Below are positions 49,359 through 61,540 of a stretch of 64,000 bases of DNA, one piece after another. The translations under genes and the position numbers were made by a program. The notes under the pieces were generated by a model. The model was not told where the DNA came from. It saw only the letters and a list, made by a program, of their open reading frames with translations, and made no database searches. Source of the stretch: Lotus japonicus (Eukaryota; Streptophyta; Magnoliopsida; Fabales; Fabaceae). The DNA is taken from positions 24,992,223 through 25,056,222 of the forward strand of contig NC_080046.1 in assembly GCF_012489685.1 (NCBI RefSeq). Direction: 5' to 3'. Within the stretch, counting starts at the first letter, position 1, and every line of letters begins with the position of its first letter.

Positions 49359-50749
49359 TTGATTTATTTCGTCAGGAGCAACAAGATGAAGGAGTTCACG
49401 AGGCTGAAGCGGTTGCGAAATTTGAACATTCCAGACAACATGGAGAATCTAGTCTCGGAGTCTTACAGCGAGAGAACTGATCCGAAGAATCACCTTCTCT
49501 ACTTCAATACAAAAATGGTGATCAGCACGGCATCGGACGCAGTCAAGTGTAGGATGTTCCCCTCGACGTTCCATCACCAATTTTTGCGACTTTTCATTGA
49601 AATTCCTGATTCAATTCTCTGCCAGTAAGGTTAGACAAGTAACGATTCACGATCTGTAAAACCTTTGTCTGTTTGAGAGAGAAACTCTAAAGCAGTATAT
49701 GGCGCGCTACAGCCCTACATCTGTTAAGATTAAGGATTCCGAGCCGCATGCTTGTGCTTCGGTGTTCAAGAACGAACTGCTTCTAGGCTCGCTGAACATC
49801 AAGCTAAGATATGCTCGATCCATGACAAAGATATGCGCGCGGGCGAACACATTTATTCTGGACGAGGAGGAAGATGCATTCAACCGCAAGCGCGCGAAAA
49901 AAAGGTCGATGGCGATTGAGAGAAACAAACGGGAAAGGAAAGGCATGATAAAGAGAAGAGTGAGGGGGTATGTGCAAGGAAAAGAAAGGTAAGCAGGCAA
50001 CAAAATCGTCTAAGGAGCAGTTGTACCCGCAACGAGAAAGTTTTGAATGTCGTCTCTTGTGGCAGCATCTCGGCTCCCGCCGGCGAGAGGGGGAGGACAT
50101 GGCGCTCAACACGCATTTGACGCGTATCCTCCGCGAGGTGAAGGCTACGCACATGGTTGGGAAGCCTAAGCAAGCAGCGCGCCCGCCGCGCAGAGTTGAC
50201 ACAACCAAGTGATGTGAGTACCACCGCTCCGTGGGCAAGGACACCGACGACTGTTATATCCTGAAAAGAGAGATTAAGAAGTTGATAAAGACAGGGCGTC
50301 TGAAGCAGTACGACCGGGGAAACCGCCAACAGGGAGACCGCCGACAGGATGACCGCCAACAGTGGAATCGCCAGCAAGCTTCAGGAAAGGACCAGAAGGA
50401 AACCATGGCGACCGAAAAGCGGGGAGCTGAAGAGACTTTCAATAAGAATATGGAACCGCCGGTCGGAACCATCAACACGATTGCAGGAGGGTTCAGAGGA
50501 GGCGGCGACACCAAGGCGGCGAAGAATCGACACGTAAAGGCGGTGAGCTCAGTTCAAGAAATTCCCTTCGGTTTCCAACACCCTGACATTGTAGTGTCAA
50601 CAACGGACTTTGAAGGTATTAAGACCCATAAAGACGATCTCATTGCGGTCATGGTAAGAATTAACAGTTTCAACGTCAGGCGAGTGCTTTGGACCAAGGT
50701 AGCTCGACAGATATTATTTATGGCGATGCTTTTGACAAGTTGGGGCTGA
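49359..50749 (+). pseudogene. Tat/Ogre gag and protease, frameshifted
   Basis: Gag motifs in order: SYSERTDPKNHLLYFNTKMV, SDAVKCRMFPSTF, QYMARYSPTSVKIKD, ANTFILDEEEDAF, EQLYPQRESFE, HLTRILREVKATHMV and CEYHRSVGKDTDDCYILKRE (a zinc-binding site). The frame changes at about 49625 and 49975, and a TGA replaces the Trp codon before CEYH (50214). The protease follows: VSTTDFEGIKTHKDDLIAVM, then after another shift DQGSSTDIIYGDAFDKLGL, where DQGSS replaces the usual D-S/T-G active site of other lineages. Inactive, but clearly assignable. Confidence 0.85.
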
Positions 50750-50869
50750 CAGACAAGGATTTAAGCCGTTACACTGGGACCCTTGTGGGTTTATCAGGCG
50801 AACAGGTTTGGGTAAGGGGTATCTGGACCTTGACACAATATTTAGTGTGGACTAGAGCGCAAAAGTGTT

Positions 50870-51487
50870 GTGGGTGAGGTACCTAGTTTTGAGGTAGTAG
50901 CTTCCTACAACATGATCATTAGGCGAAATACCTTGAATCGCTTGTGCGTTTTGATTTCCACAACCCATTTGGTGGTCAAGTACCCTCTGAACAGTGGAAA
51001 GATTGGAAGGATCGCGGTTGACCAGAAGCGGGCCAGGGAGTGCTACAACAACTGTCTGAGCTTGTATGGGAAGAAAGGCACTACTGCCGGGCATAGATGC
51101 TACGAGGTTGAGATTTCATGGGACCTCCCTAGCTTGAGAAGAACGGGAAAGAATAGTCAGTTTACTGATTCAAGGGCTGAGGGCTGCTGGGCGAATTTGA
51201 TTGCAGAGTTTGAGGAACAAAAGTTTAGTAGGGGAGTATTGGCAATTGGAGCCAGGCTCACCGGAAAACAAGAAGTGCGTTTGGAGAAATTGTTAAGTGG
51301 TAACTTGGACCCTTTTGACTGGAGTGAAAAGGACCCAACAAAGTGGGGAATACTGAAGGTTAAGCCTCCGGTACCACAGGTGCATCGCCGTGAGGGCAAA
51401 AGAAAGGGTAAAGTTGTGCTGCATGAGGTGGTCAGGACCTCCAAGACAAAGGGAAGGTTTAAAACGCCCAATGCGGGACAGCGATAG
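50870..51487 (+). pseudogene. Post-protease/pre-RT region, RT deleted
   Basis: Frame of 205 codons: VPSFEVVASYNMIIRRNTLN, STTHLVVKYPLNSGKIGRIA, VDQKRARECYNNCLSLYGKK, later LTGKQEVRLEKLLSGNLDPF and DWSEKDP. This leads normally into the RT of Ogre-like elements (NLDxFAWSxxDMPG). Here it ends within a few dozen residues, and neither RT, RNase H nor integrase follows. I infer a large internal deletion. Confidence 0.7.
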
Positions 51488-52390
51488 TAGGGTAAGCTCA
51501 AGTTGGAAAAGACCGGTAAATTCAAGTTGGGAAAGACCACACGGAACCCCAAGGGAACTAGGCGAGGGGGGGCGTTCTGAGGGTGATGAATGGAAGGCGA
51601 GCACTTCAAGTGTGAAGGACAGGGAACTTGAAGAGTTGCTGTAGCCGGGGATATGGCGTGGCGAAACTACGATTTGGCGAGCTAGAGACTTTGAGCAATA
51701 AAGACAAAAAATAAAGACGCACTCTTTTTCTCCATCTTGGAGAGTTTATTAACGAGGCGATGTGTGGGATAAGCTTCTTATCCAAAAAGCCTCCCCGAAA
51801 TAAAGGCGAGCATTTCTAACTAGACGAAGCCTTGGGCACCCCCCTAAATGGCTATTGGGATCCGAGAACCCTAGCCCTAATGGGCAAAGCCCTTGACAAA
51901 ACACACTTGGCGAGGCCGCACTTTTCTTAAGGTATGATTAAGCCTTGGTTGTATTAAACGGGAAAAAAGTCCTAGTTAAACCCTCACACATTTAAAATCG
52001 TTAAACGTAATTCACAATTCAGATAAAAGCGTACGAAATAGCGCAAGAGCAACGTCAAAGTGGCGAACAGAATTGGCAATGGATAAAAACAACATGCGTT
52101 TCATTACAAGGCAAGACCTAAGGGGCCATCAAACTATAAACGGTTAAAAAAAAGGTAAGGCAATATTACAATTATCCATTGGCGTTTTTATTAACATTTT
52201 CTTCATTTCCAGCGTTCAAAAACTCAATGTTACCCACCCCCGGCGGGTCATCTAGGACGACCAAGCTAGTAGGAGTGATCTCTTTTAACATCCCCATTGG
52301 ACGCAAATCAAGGTCGCTGAAGAGATGACAGACTTAGGCCTTGGCGAGGAAAAACCCGTACTCGCGCCGTTCAGCAACGAAAACCTGCTT
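51488..52390. other. Spacer between deleted pol and antisense ORF
   Basis: GC-intermediate sequence with GGCGAG-rich words common in Tat-type spacer DNA. No open frame is supported. Confidence 0.5.
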
Positions 52391-53419
52391 TCAAGAGCAT
52401 CGCGCATCGACCTTAGCCTGGGCCTTCGCCGGGGTGATGATTTCGTCTTTCACCGCCAGTTCAGTCTCTGCTTGAGTCTTTAAGCTGGCTATCACCTTGT
52501 CCTTCGCCGCTAGTTCTGAGCTCTTGGCAGCGATAATTCCCTCCTTGGCGGCGACCTCTCCCAGTGTCTTCTGTTTTTGTTCCTCCGGTTCAGTCTTGGC
52601 TTGGTTGGCTTCCTGCCCCAACTTGGTCAGTTTTTCCTCGTAGGGGGCTTTCTGGGCCGACAGTTGGGTTTCCAACTACTTGCACCTCTCATTGCACTCA
52701 AAGTTGGCGGCGCGAAGCTGGCTCACCTCTTGCCACAGTTTCTCAGCATCTTGGGCGGCAAAACTGTAAAGCCTGAATGCATGTCCAAAGATGCTCCTGA
52801 TGTGGAGGAGACTCGACATGACCTCCTTAGCCATGTGATCCAGACCTTTGTTTAAAACCTCTTCCTTTAACTTCTCGAAGCTGACTTGTGAGAGGATGAA
52901 GGCGATGGGGTCTTCGGTGTCCTTGAAGGTGGGGGTGCGGCCATGAGAATGACCTTCTCTTTCACTTCCGAGGCAGGAAGCTTGCCGGAGTCTGTCAGTG
53001 TTTTGGGGTGGCGGTTGTGGCCGTTGGGACTGATTGTGTGGTGCGGGGCCAGCATGGCGAAGGGGAAAGTTTTGCGGGACCTCCATTTCATCTTGATAAA
53101 GAATGGTCTTCCCCGTTTGAGAGAGTCGGGAGGTTTGAGCAGGGACCTCAATCCATAGTGGGGATGAGGAAGCAACCTCAGGCCTCGGCACAAATAAGGA
53201 GGTGGGCTCAACACTGGTCGTGGACTGATTAGTAAGGAGCGGGGTCTTCTTTTTGGGCGGCGGACGAGGGACCTCGCTGTCAGGATCTTGAGAGGGGCGT
53301 TTCTTTTTCTCCGGAGAGCCTGGTTTCTTCTTTCCACCCACAGTGTTGAACAGTGGAGGAAACTGGGAAACCCTCTTCCGGGCTAGGACGCTCAGAAGCT
53401 CGGCATTAGTGAACTTCAT
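52391..53419 (-). pseudogene. Antisense ORF of Tat/Ogre-type element
   Basis: One continuous 343-codon frame broken by a single TAG at about 52674. It starts MKFTNAELLSVLARKRVSQF and has a Lys/Pro-rich segment (KKKRPSQDPDSEVPRPPPKK). Next comes a helical part (ILSQVSFEKLKEEVLNKGLD, then AAQDAEKLWQEVSQLRA). A coiled-coil tail follows (KLGQEANQAKTEPEEQKQKT... ELAAKDKVIASLK). Tat-lineage elements such as Grande carry an extra antisense ORF between pol and the 3' LTR; its function is unknown. Its better preservation than gag is notable. The position downstream of gag-pro and the opposite strand support the assignment. Confidence 0.65.
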
Positions 53420-53539
53420 TTCCTCTATGCAAAAGTATATTGAAAAGGTTAAAATAAACTAAAGAACGTGCACAAGGAAAAAGGCAACGAAAATAACAAT
53501 GCAACAAAATAGCTAAGGTGGGAAAGTAAATGCCGAGGG

Positions 53540-53728
53540 CATAACAACCTTGATATTTTTCATTAATGCAAAATTCAAGTTAACTTTTTTATGTTTATAA
53601 ATATTATTATTTAATTTAGGTGGTTGAGTAAATTTTGACAATTCAATTTTTTTCAGTTTTTAATTTTATTATTTAAGAAAAAAAATGTTATCCATAGTGA
53701 CTTTTTTTTTTACTTTCTTGCTAGTAGT
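53540..53728 (-). mobile_element. Possible CACTA-type terminus
   Basis: The minus strand starts at 53728 with CACTACTAGCAAGAAAGT and then AAGTCACTATGGATAAC, resembling a CACTA terminal repeat. The partner end was not found, so this is a lone or chance end. Confidence 0.35.
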
Positions 53729-53827
53729 GTAGTCTTTGTCATGATTGCAATATGTCTTTGGTTTGTAATTGTGAGGAGTATTTCCTCTGACTCTATTTAT
53801 ATATATAATATTCTTTCCCTTGCATAA

Positions 53828-54480
53828 TTTCTTTTTTTTTATTATTAATTTTTTTTTGAGAAAGGAGAAATAATATTAATGGTAAAAGTCATGAAACCAA
53901 CCTTCTCATGAGATAGGCAAAGTTAGACAAACCCCAAAAGTACTGGGTACAAAGCATAAAAGCTAGCTTACAAACATAACAGAACTAGGAAAAAAGCAAG
54001 GCTGGCAGGAGACTGAAAGAAGTTGACATGGGATCTCGAGCACTAGATCAATAGTGAGAATAAGTCACGCAGCACCAGGTTACATAAAACGCACATCATG
54101 TAGCAATAACAACCAAAACAGGAGAAGTGCATGACAGAAAAAAGAAACTTCAAGGCACAACACGCCATAAATTAAAGCATAGCAGCCATATCATAAGGAG
54201 AAGGGATGGCTTCAGAACTTGGATAGGAAAAAGGGCAAAGCAGCTGATAAAAACCCCAGCAGAAACAGGCATATTCCAGCCACAAACTTCAAGGCGAGAA
54301 ACCAACAATTAAAATTCTTTTGCAGCAGTAAAAAAATACCATATTGGGGATTGTCTATGGCATCCAGATTTCGCCAAGTAGTCATCTATGGCATTCGACT
54401 CTCTATGGATGTGGTTTACTCCAATACAATCAACTTCAATGCATAAGAGATCAATCTTATTCAGATCCTGGATTAGCTTC
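53828..54480 (-). mobile_element. 5'-truncated L1 LINE with RNase H end
   Basis: The minus strand reads AWKLIQDLNKIDLLCIEVDC, then IGVNHIHRESNAIDDYLAKS and GCHRQSPIW, the C-terminal RNase H of plant L1 ORF2. A 3' UTR-like stretch leads to poly(T) on the plus strand near 53828-53860, which would be the poly(A) tail. Confidence 0.7.
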
Positions 54481-54639
54481 CACGCCTATTTACCTTACTA
54501 TTTGTGGCGTCCCTCTTTCACAAGTGACGTCTTCGTCCAACTCCTATCACTTATGAACGAGCGACCCAATTTTTTTTTTCTTTTTGTTGTGTTAGTGTTA
54601 CCCTTTCTAATTATATATCGACTAAGAGTACGAATGTCC

Positions 54640-55525
54640 TGCACGATGCTGGGACAATAGGTTCAACAATCGCTTAACAGTAAAACAAAACTTAAAACAG
54701 AAACAACAAAACACAGGAGTTGTTAACTCAGTTCAGTGAAAAACTTTCACCTACGTCTGGAGGGTTTGCACCCAAAGAAAGGAAATCCACTATCTCAAGA
54801 TTCAGGAATTACAGACACTCATAAACACAACAGTTCATAGTTCACTTCCTAATCTACCCAGTGTTTTTCTACTTAGAATCTCAACCTAATTATGAGAGCC
54901 CCTCTCACTTTCTCTCAATCACTGCCAGAGTGATTGGTGAACACAATCAACAATCAGAGTTTGAAAGTAATCAAACACACAGAACCCTTCTTTACTTTAT
55001 AGAATCAGTGAGCAAAGATGATTCACAACTAACAAAGGACAAAACACAATCACAAATCCTAAAACACTTGATCTATCTATATAGCTTCGATGGTCTTCAA
55101 GTTTTAGGTCTTCATCCTTTTATAGACTTTAGCAGCGGCAGCATGGGCTCTAGGTTAGCATGGGCTGAAGTAACAGATTGCAACAATAGCAATTCAAAAC
55201 GCAATCTTGATAGCTCTTGTTACTTATTGCACAAGTAAAGATATAAACCAATCTTTTAACAAAGATTGTTTCAACAAATAACAACCCATAAATAAAACCC
55301 TTCCAGAATAGCTACTTGCTCCTCAAGTAACACGTAAAAACATATCTTCAATTAATCTTCAAAGGGCTCACAACAGAAACTCAAGCTAAGGACTGATGCC
55401 CTAGCTTCACAGAATCAGATGCCACGACATCTGCTTCGACAATCGGTTATTTAGACAAAATGCAAGACAACATGTACCAACAACTACGACTTTTAACATT
55501 CGAAGAGTTCCCCTCTAACCTTTTC
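54640..55525 (-). mobile_element. Possible copia LTR relic
   Basis: Non-coding sequence with CTTTCACCTACGTCTGGAGG and GGTTTGCACCC..GGAAATCCACTATCTCAAG, which resembles legume copia LTRs. I find no matching partner LTR. Confidence 0.35.
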
Positions 55526-55734
55526 AGATAGATGACCGCATACCTAAGACAAGCAAGTAAGCAACAAACAAAGCATATCAAACATAGCATGCGTGGCCTA
55601 GGCCACTACAATGTTCAAATGACAGAAACAAAAGAGTGTTCAAGTGAGGATGTACACTTCCCCCACAAGGCATCATCAAATAAAAACTTAATTAATCAAG
55701 AAACTGATAAGAATTATCATTGGACCAGTCAGCT

Positions 55735-56337
55735 TCATCCCTCAATCTCCTCCTCCTCAGGATCCTCCTCCATTTCACCGCTGCTTTCCTCCTCCGTCAC
55801 TGGCATAGGTACCCTCTCTCCCAATCCATCGGGCTTCACGAACCGCTGTCTGTAAATCCGGGCATCCCTGGAAAAACTCGGTGATCGCACCCTCTTCCTA
55901 GCTGTAGTTCAGAGGCACGGTGCAGTCCTTCGGGGCGGAGAACCTACTGTCTCTCGGGATGCCTGACCGGGCGCAAAAATTTCCTGTGGGCTCCTGACTC
56001 AGATCGACACTGCTCGATATGGCTCCTCCTAGGGCACGGGATCCACACCCACATGCGGATCGGGGCCTACTCTGGTCTGAGGCGCTGGATCCACCTCCGG
56101 CTGAGGCTGTGGCGGCGGATCGGGAACGGGTGGTCGGATTCTCCTGGTATGCCTCGGCATATAGAATAAAAACATGAGAGGAGTAGTCACCGGATAGCCA
56201 AGCTCGTCGGATCCAGGTACCCTGCACCATAACATAGTCAGTCCAGTGTAAAAGCAGAACCCGATGTTGGGTTCTAGGTACCAGCTAGTACGGGATGGAA
56301 AGTCAGCGTGAATGGCGAGCACTGGAGGGAGGCTCAT
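55735..56337 (-). pseudogene. LTR-internal ORF of third element, frameshifted
   Basis: Starts MSLPPVLAIHADFPSRTSWY, then GFCFYTGLTMLWCRVPGSDE and YPVTTPLMFLFYMPRHTRR, then a proline-rich run (PPVPDPPPQPQPEVDPAP). After at least one shift it continues RDARIYRQRFVKPDGLGERV and an acidic end, EEESSGEMEEDPEEEEIEG, with a TGA at 55735-55737. No family is recognised. The order of a globular start, a Pro-rich stretch and an acidic tail parallels the ORF at 60345-60884, though I cannot show sequence homology. Confidence 0.45.
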
Positions 56338-58924
56338 CGTCTAACCTGTGATATGCTTTATGGTAAAAATAATGTAAGGGTGAGTCAAATGCGACATTGT
56401 ACAAGTTACACGTCAGATAAACAAACGATAAAGTTTAAGATAACATACTATCAAATACAAGCATGTTAACAAGCACGCACAATATCACACATAGTATGAG
56501 GTTCCATCGCCTTATACCTTCGTCCTTCGAATTGACTTCTCTCACTACTTCGTTACGAAGTGGTGAGTTCATGGCCAACCTTTTATTTTTATTTTTATCA
56601 TGTGATGAGTATGTTTTCATAGGGCTCGAAGCCTTGGCTTCTTTAAATACTTCGGAAAGTCGTCTCGGGAACATGGACACTCCTAACAGTCCACTCTTTA
56701 CCGGACATGATCGCTCAGTAGCTCATAGACAGAAATACACAACTTCGCGACTCTTGGTACTTGACATCACGTCGTCCCTCCGGACCCTGCCGGTTGCTGG
56801 TGGAGAGGTAGAGTCATTGTGTAAGTCCCGGATCTATTCATCTCTGAACAAGACCACCATTGGCGTCTCTGTATTCCCACTCTTATTAGTTGTAGTGACA
56901 GTACTTTCCTACTCCTTGTTGCTCCGAGAGTTTGTTTACAAACATAATCCATCGCCCCCTTATTCACCGTAATAATTTCTAGCGAACTAGAAACAAACAT
57001 CTGTACCTTACTCTTCAAGTAAGTACACCTCAATGAAATCAGAGGTGAGATCCACGGGATCAAGTAGTTAGGTTTTAAGGTGGAAAATTCTTATTCGTTC
57101 CGGTAATGGTTATGTACCTTTTTTTTATAATTAATTTAATAAAAAGGTTGTCACCTATCATCTATTAATCTTATTTTATAATATTATCTATCTCCCTATG
57201 GTAATTCCTAATGTGTGACGGGTAGGTCTAGTTCTCAAAATCAAGTATCAATAACACATTAAGCCAGTGAATCATTTCCTTATACCTCGCTACCTCAGAT
57301 GTTTAATATTATAATGTCATAAGACAAACCTTTTATCTGAACCATTTGGCTAATTTCTTAGGTATCACCATATCCCATGGTATGTTTTATCTCCTTTCTA
57401 ACAAAGTAGCAATTCACAGCATGAATCACAAGAAATCATTTAGCATCATTTCATCAAGCATATAATTCAATAGCATTTGCAAACAGTCAAGTAAATAATA
57501 ATATGTTTACTATCGCTTTAACGGTTACTTATCCGTCATGTACCAAGACAAGGTATTGTCTAACTCCCCTTACCTGTGACTCAATGGTTTTTGAAACTCG
57601 AGAGCCTGATTCTTCACTCTCTGCTTCATGGATTATGGTTGGGTTATAAATCCATTAAGCCAAAAATATCAAACTAATTCATGTACTAATTTTATTTTCT
57701 TTTTATTACCCTTCTACTCTTAGACTTAATCAATTTCCCTTGCTGACTTGATCATGTTATTTTACTCAGCTTCTTAAGTCAATAATTACTTCTAAGCTTT
57801 TTAACTTATTCTTTAAGTCATTTTTGCTAAAATCACTTACTCATTAACTTACTAACTTAACTTTCTAATTCATTATGCCAACTTACTGACCTTTGACTTC
57901 TGGTTTTTCATTACTCTATTTCTAGCATTCCTAACTCATAATCAAGTTCAGAATCACTTAATTAAGCTGATTAATCTAGCTTAAGTTCAAATTAATTCCA
58001 AGTTTACTTGCAAATTAAGAAATTCACAAACTAAGCTAAAACTAACTTCTGATACTCTATTCCTATAGTTTTCAACCTTCTGAGTTCATCTAGTCCATTT
58101 TTAGAAGCATCTAAGCATTGTAACTACCTCAATTTGCAAGTTTTATGATCGGTCGTGAGGTGAAATTGGGGTTTTTCACCTCAGAGCTCTATCATCGTTT
58201 TTACCTATCCTAAAAGGCTCTACCATGTTCCAGAAGCATAAACTAATCAATTTGGCACTCTAACTCGAGGCCTGAAGCTCAACCCGATAGCAAGCTGGAG
58301 TTTGAAAATTCAAATATTGGTTCCACTAATTCGTGATGATTCGAGGCTCCAAACTAGTCTAAAGCTTCATACAAATGTCCTAACATGCTTAAGGGTAAGT
58401 TTTGGATCGAAAATGAGCTAAAATAAGCGAGTTGCAGAAACTCACTTCGCAGGAGAAGACAAAACTCGCTAGAGAAGGCGATCGGAGATGTCTAAATCGT
58501 CACTGCCGTGATGTTCTGGGCACTGGGATTTGATCTACAGGTTATCGTGATGAGTTTGGTACCAATGGGTACTGCGATGGAGGTCTGGAGTGCGAGGAAA
58601 GTCGGGTTGCTGGTCCGAGCACTCGCCGGAATGCTCGCCGGAGAGCACCTAATACTAACACATATTGTATACTAGGGTTTGGTTCGTTGGTCCGACTATC
58701 GATCGATCTGAGACAGTGTGTTTCTACCGTCAAGAGATTCGATCAGAGTAGCTTCCTATCCTCATCTACTCGAGTTACTCAATTAAATGGGAGTCATGAC
58801 AACCATGTCTTTGGTACTTTTGATTGTCAGTTCGATCTAATCGTCACACCGACGCTTTATCGTGGCATCGTAAATCGTGCATAAAATTAGGTCACACATA
58901 TACACAAGAACACACATACACGCG

Positions 58925-58928
<4 letters not shown>

Positions 58929-58970
<42 letters not shown>
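58929..58970. repeat. AT microsatellite
   Basis: About 21 AT units inside the third LTR, close to its end. Confidence 0.95.
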
Positions 58971-58972
<2 letters not shown>

Positions 58973-59072
58973 TTAGTCACAGTCCTAGTCCTAGTCCTAG
59001 CTCATTCTTAACTCTAGGATTAAGTCATCGACTAAGGTTATCACCTGATTAGTTAGAGCGTGGGATGTTACA

Positions 59073-59893
59073 CAATTCACCCATCCAATCGCGCTAAGGT
59101 TATATTTAATAGATTAATTTCAAAGAAACTTGCTATTGCTTCATTTATTTTGATACAAAGGTATGAAGGTTTTACTACTTAATGTATTTAATGAAATTTT
59201 TTATGATGATTAAATTAAAAAATAAAAAATATGACAAAAAATTGTTTTTAAAATAAAATTTAAACAAAGTTTTTTACTCATTATCTTAAACTTCCTACCT
59301 CAAACAATTATTTTTAACTTCTTTTTTTGTGCTTACACTCATCTAGAGGCAATCCTGCTCTAGCCGAGAACATTCACTTCATAGTGGAGCTAACTCTCTC
59401 AGTGGGTTTTTTTCATCCACAAGATTCAAACTCGAGACATTGCTTAAGGGGGGAATAAAGTCTCCAAAAATATATTTTAAATCAATTTTTCATTAAGATA
59501 TTTATTTACATAAATTGTATTAATATTTTATATTATTATATAACTAAAAAATTTCACATGTAAATTATGGGTACTTTTATCAGTGTAATGTTTTGGTCGA
59601 TAAACATCAGTGTACTTTTTCATATTAGAGTGTCTTGTTTCGTTCTTTTTTGTTTCACTCTTTTTAGAGAACTAAAGTGTTATGTTTCTTAAGCCTTTTG
59701 TTATATTCTGTTCTACCTTATGCAACAAACATGAAAATTAACTGGTAGCTGAATAACTTATTGATTTGAAATTTTTATTGATCATCTTTTAGTTTAATGT
59801 ATATAATACAAAGGAAATTTATTATTTTTTGATTTCTTTAAAAAACAAAATTCAATTGAGTTTTACATTTTAGTAGGTAGTTGAGTAGTTAAT
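59073..59893. other. AT-rich intergenic, nothing recognised
   Basis: Between the third LTR and the start of the fourth. The last five bases before the LTR are TTAAT. Confidence 0.5.
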
Positions 59894-60344
59894 TGTAACA
59901 CCCCGATTTCGGTGGCGTCACTTTAGTAACCAAAAGAAAATACTTTAAGCGGAAAAAACGTGAATTATTTTTTTTCGACAATATAACTAAAGACAAAAAG
60001 CAATAAAACTCCCCAACAAAAGATAAAAGGAACTACTATACAACTATATATACATGCCTCGTGTCGGGTGACAGAAAAGAGTAACGCCCGAAGGCAATAT
60101 GTACAGTCCAAGATGAAGATACTGTGTCCGCAACACTAACCTACAAAAACTGAGAGCAAGTTGGCCCAGCGGCCTAAGAAAAGACCCCCTAAATCCAACC
60201 AGCTCTCTGTGATCTCCATAGGAAACCACACAAAAGCTACCGGTAGGAAAACTACCCTGTCCCCAAAACGGAAACATGACGGTCAGAGCATCGACACAAC
60301 TCCTACACTATCCCTACCCGAGGAGCCCACACTAGCACTCGATC

Positions 60345-60878
60345 CTACATGCTAGCGCGGTCGTCATCCGAATCTGCATCCAGGACGACTAGGTCGACGT
60401 ACTCAACACTGCCCTCTCTGTCCACCCTAATGCGCTCCCGCACTGGACTCTCGGGCTCGGGGCCCGGAACGAGATCCGCAACGACAGCAGCAGCAGTAGA
60501 CGGACTAGACTCCGTCGAAGCCCCACCTACTGGCAACTCCTCAGAAGGGTCCTCATCATCTGAAGGAGATGGTGGCGGTGGAGGTACTCCCAAGCCGGGT
60601 CCACAGTGTACTCCTGGAGGCAGGTTGAAGCTCACTATGTGCCTCCTCATCACTCCCTCCGTCAAGCGTCCGAATCGATCGACACGGTCCTCCATGATCC
60701 GACCGGTGTAGGTCGCACGGTGGCCCTCGGGATCGACCACCCATGCACCTGGGTCGTCTTGGTCAAGCATCTCGTACCTGGTCCCCCCTGACGGGCTGAC
60801 CATGGTAAACCAATCCCCCATACTCATCTGACAAATGGCGTAGTCCGCCCAAACACACACAGCAGACGCGAGGGTCAA
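60345..60878 (-). CDS. LTR-internal ORF, copy 2, 160 codons from first ATG
   Basis: Family not recognised. After the acceptor-like TTTGGAG|TTGACCCTCGCG (60879/60878) the frame is open to 60345, with the first ATG at 60827 (MSMGDWFTMVSPSGGTRYE). The N-terminal 80 residues contain AWVVDPEGHRATYTGRIMED and SFNLPPG, shared with 22765-23119. Next come PPPPPSPSDDEDPSEE and a Ser/Ala-rich linker, then VRERIRVDREGSVEYVDLVV and the acidic end LDADSDDDRASM. No signal peptide, membrane segment or zinc site is visible. It is in the sense direction of the element, downstream of the LTR TATA box, so it could be made from a spliced LTR transcript. A shadow frame from an unspliced TTG start adds 19 residues. 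Confidence 0.55.
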   Translation of the reverse strand: MTLASAVCVWADYAICQMSMGDWFTMVSPSGGTRYEMLDQDDPGAWVVDPEGHRATYTGRIMEDRVDRFGRLTEGVMRRHIVSFNLPPGVHCGPGLGVPPPPPSPSDDEDPSEELPVGGASTESSPSTAAAVVADLVPGPEPESPVRERIRVDREGSVEYVDLVVLDADSDDDRASM

Positions 60879-61540
60879 CTCCAAAGAATTATATAATTAA
60901 TAAAACCAGATATAATTATAGGATAATAAATACTAGCCTCTCAGGCTTATAAGTTTTGGGATAGCTTCCTAGGGTTGCATGTATCACAATAAATATAAAG
61001 AGCCATAAAAACAAGTAGCATGCCTCAAAAATAGGATAAACAGTTACCAATCACACTCAGCAACTAAGTTAGCATGTATGTTGCATGAAATGCAATGCTG
61101 GGTAACAAAATGCATTCCGGAAGAAGGATGGACATCAACGAGACGGCCCTAACACCAGCCACGGTGGGTACCTTCCTGCTCGCGTGTCTCTTACACCACA
61201 CAAAAGTAGTCAGATCAGCAGTGAACCCGTAGGTCTGCCATTCCGTCTGCTACTGAGGACCACCGTAGTGTCCTAAATATGGAAATCCGGGTCTTATGAC
61301 CATTTTGGAATCCACCGAGGTCCGGTATCACGCCGTGTATTAACCTCAAAATGAGTGCATGAATGCAAGTGATTAGCCAAACAACGTCTCCGACCTCACC
61401 CGACACGTCGCCACGTGTTCTAGATTAACTTAAAGTCTCTAAAAGAATACCCTAAGGTAAATGTCGATTCTGCGACAAAATACAATTAATCATAAACAAA
61501 AGAGTGCAACCACTCACGACAACTCTTCGAGTCATCAATG

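Larger units (their letters stand above)
55526..59072 (-). mobile_element. Large-LTR relic of a third element
   Basis: The plus strand ends in GGGATGTTACA (59072). Read on the minus strand it begins TGTAACATCCCACG, like the other large LTRs. It holds an ORF near its left end, in the same relative place as in the two related LTRs. The left boundary is missing, probably cut by the copia-like sequence. 56340-58900 holds no supported gene; hairpins such as CACTACTTCGTTACGAAGTGGTG (56545-56567) occur. Confidence 0.5.

Noticed and set aside
50254..50514. Minus-strand ORFs across the gag-protease region (also 51157-51609 and 49804-50377)
   Set aside because: Shadow frames of the plus-strand gag-pro coding sequence.
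56463..56972. 169-codon plus-strand ORF with hydrophobic end
   Set aside because: Antisense to the third LTR, with no recognised domain or promoter; its start lies in LTR hairpin sequence.
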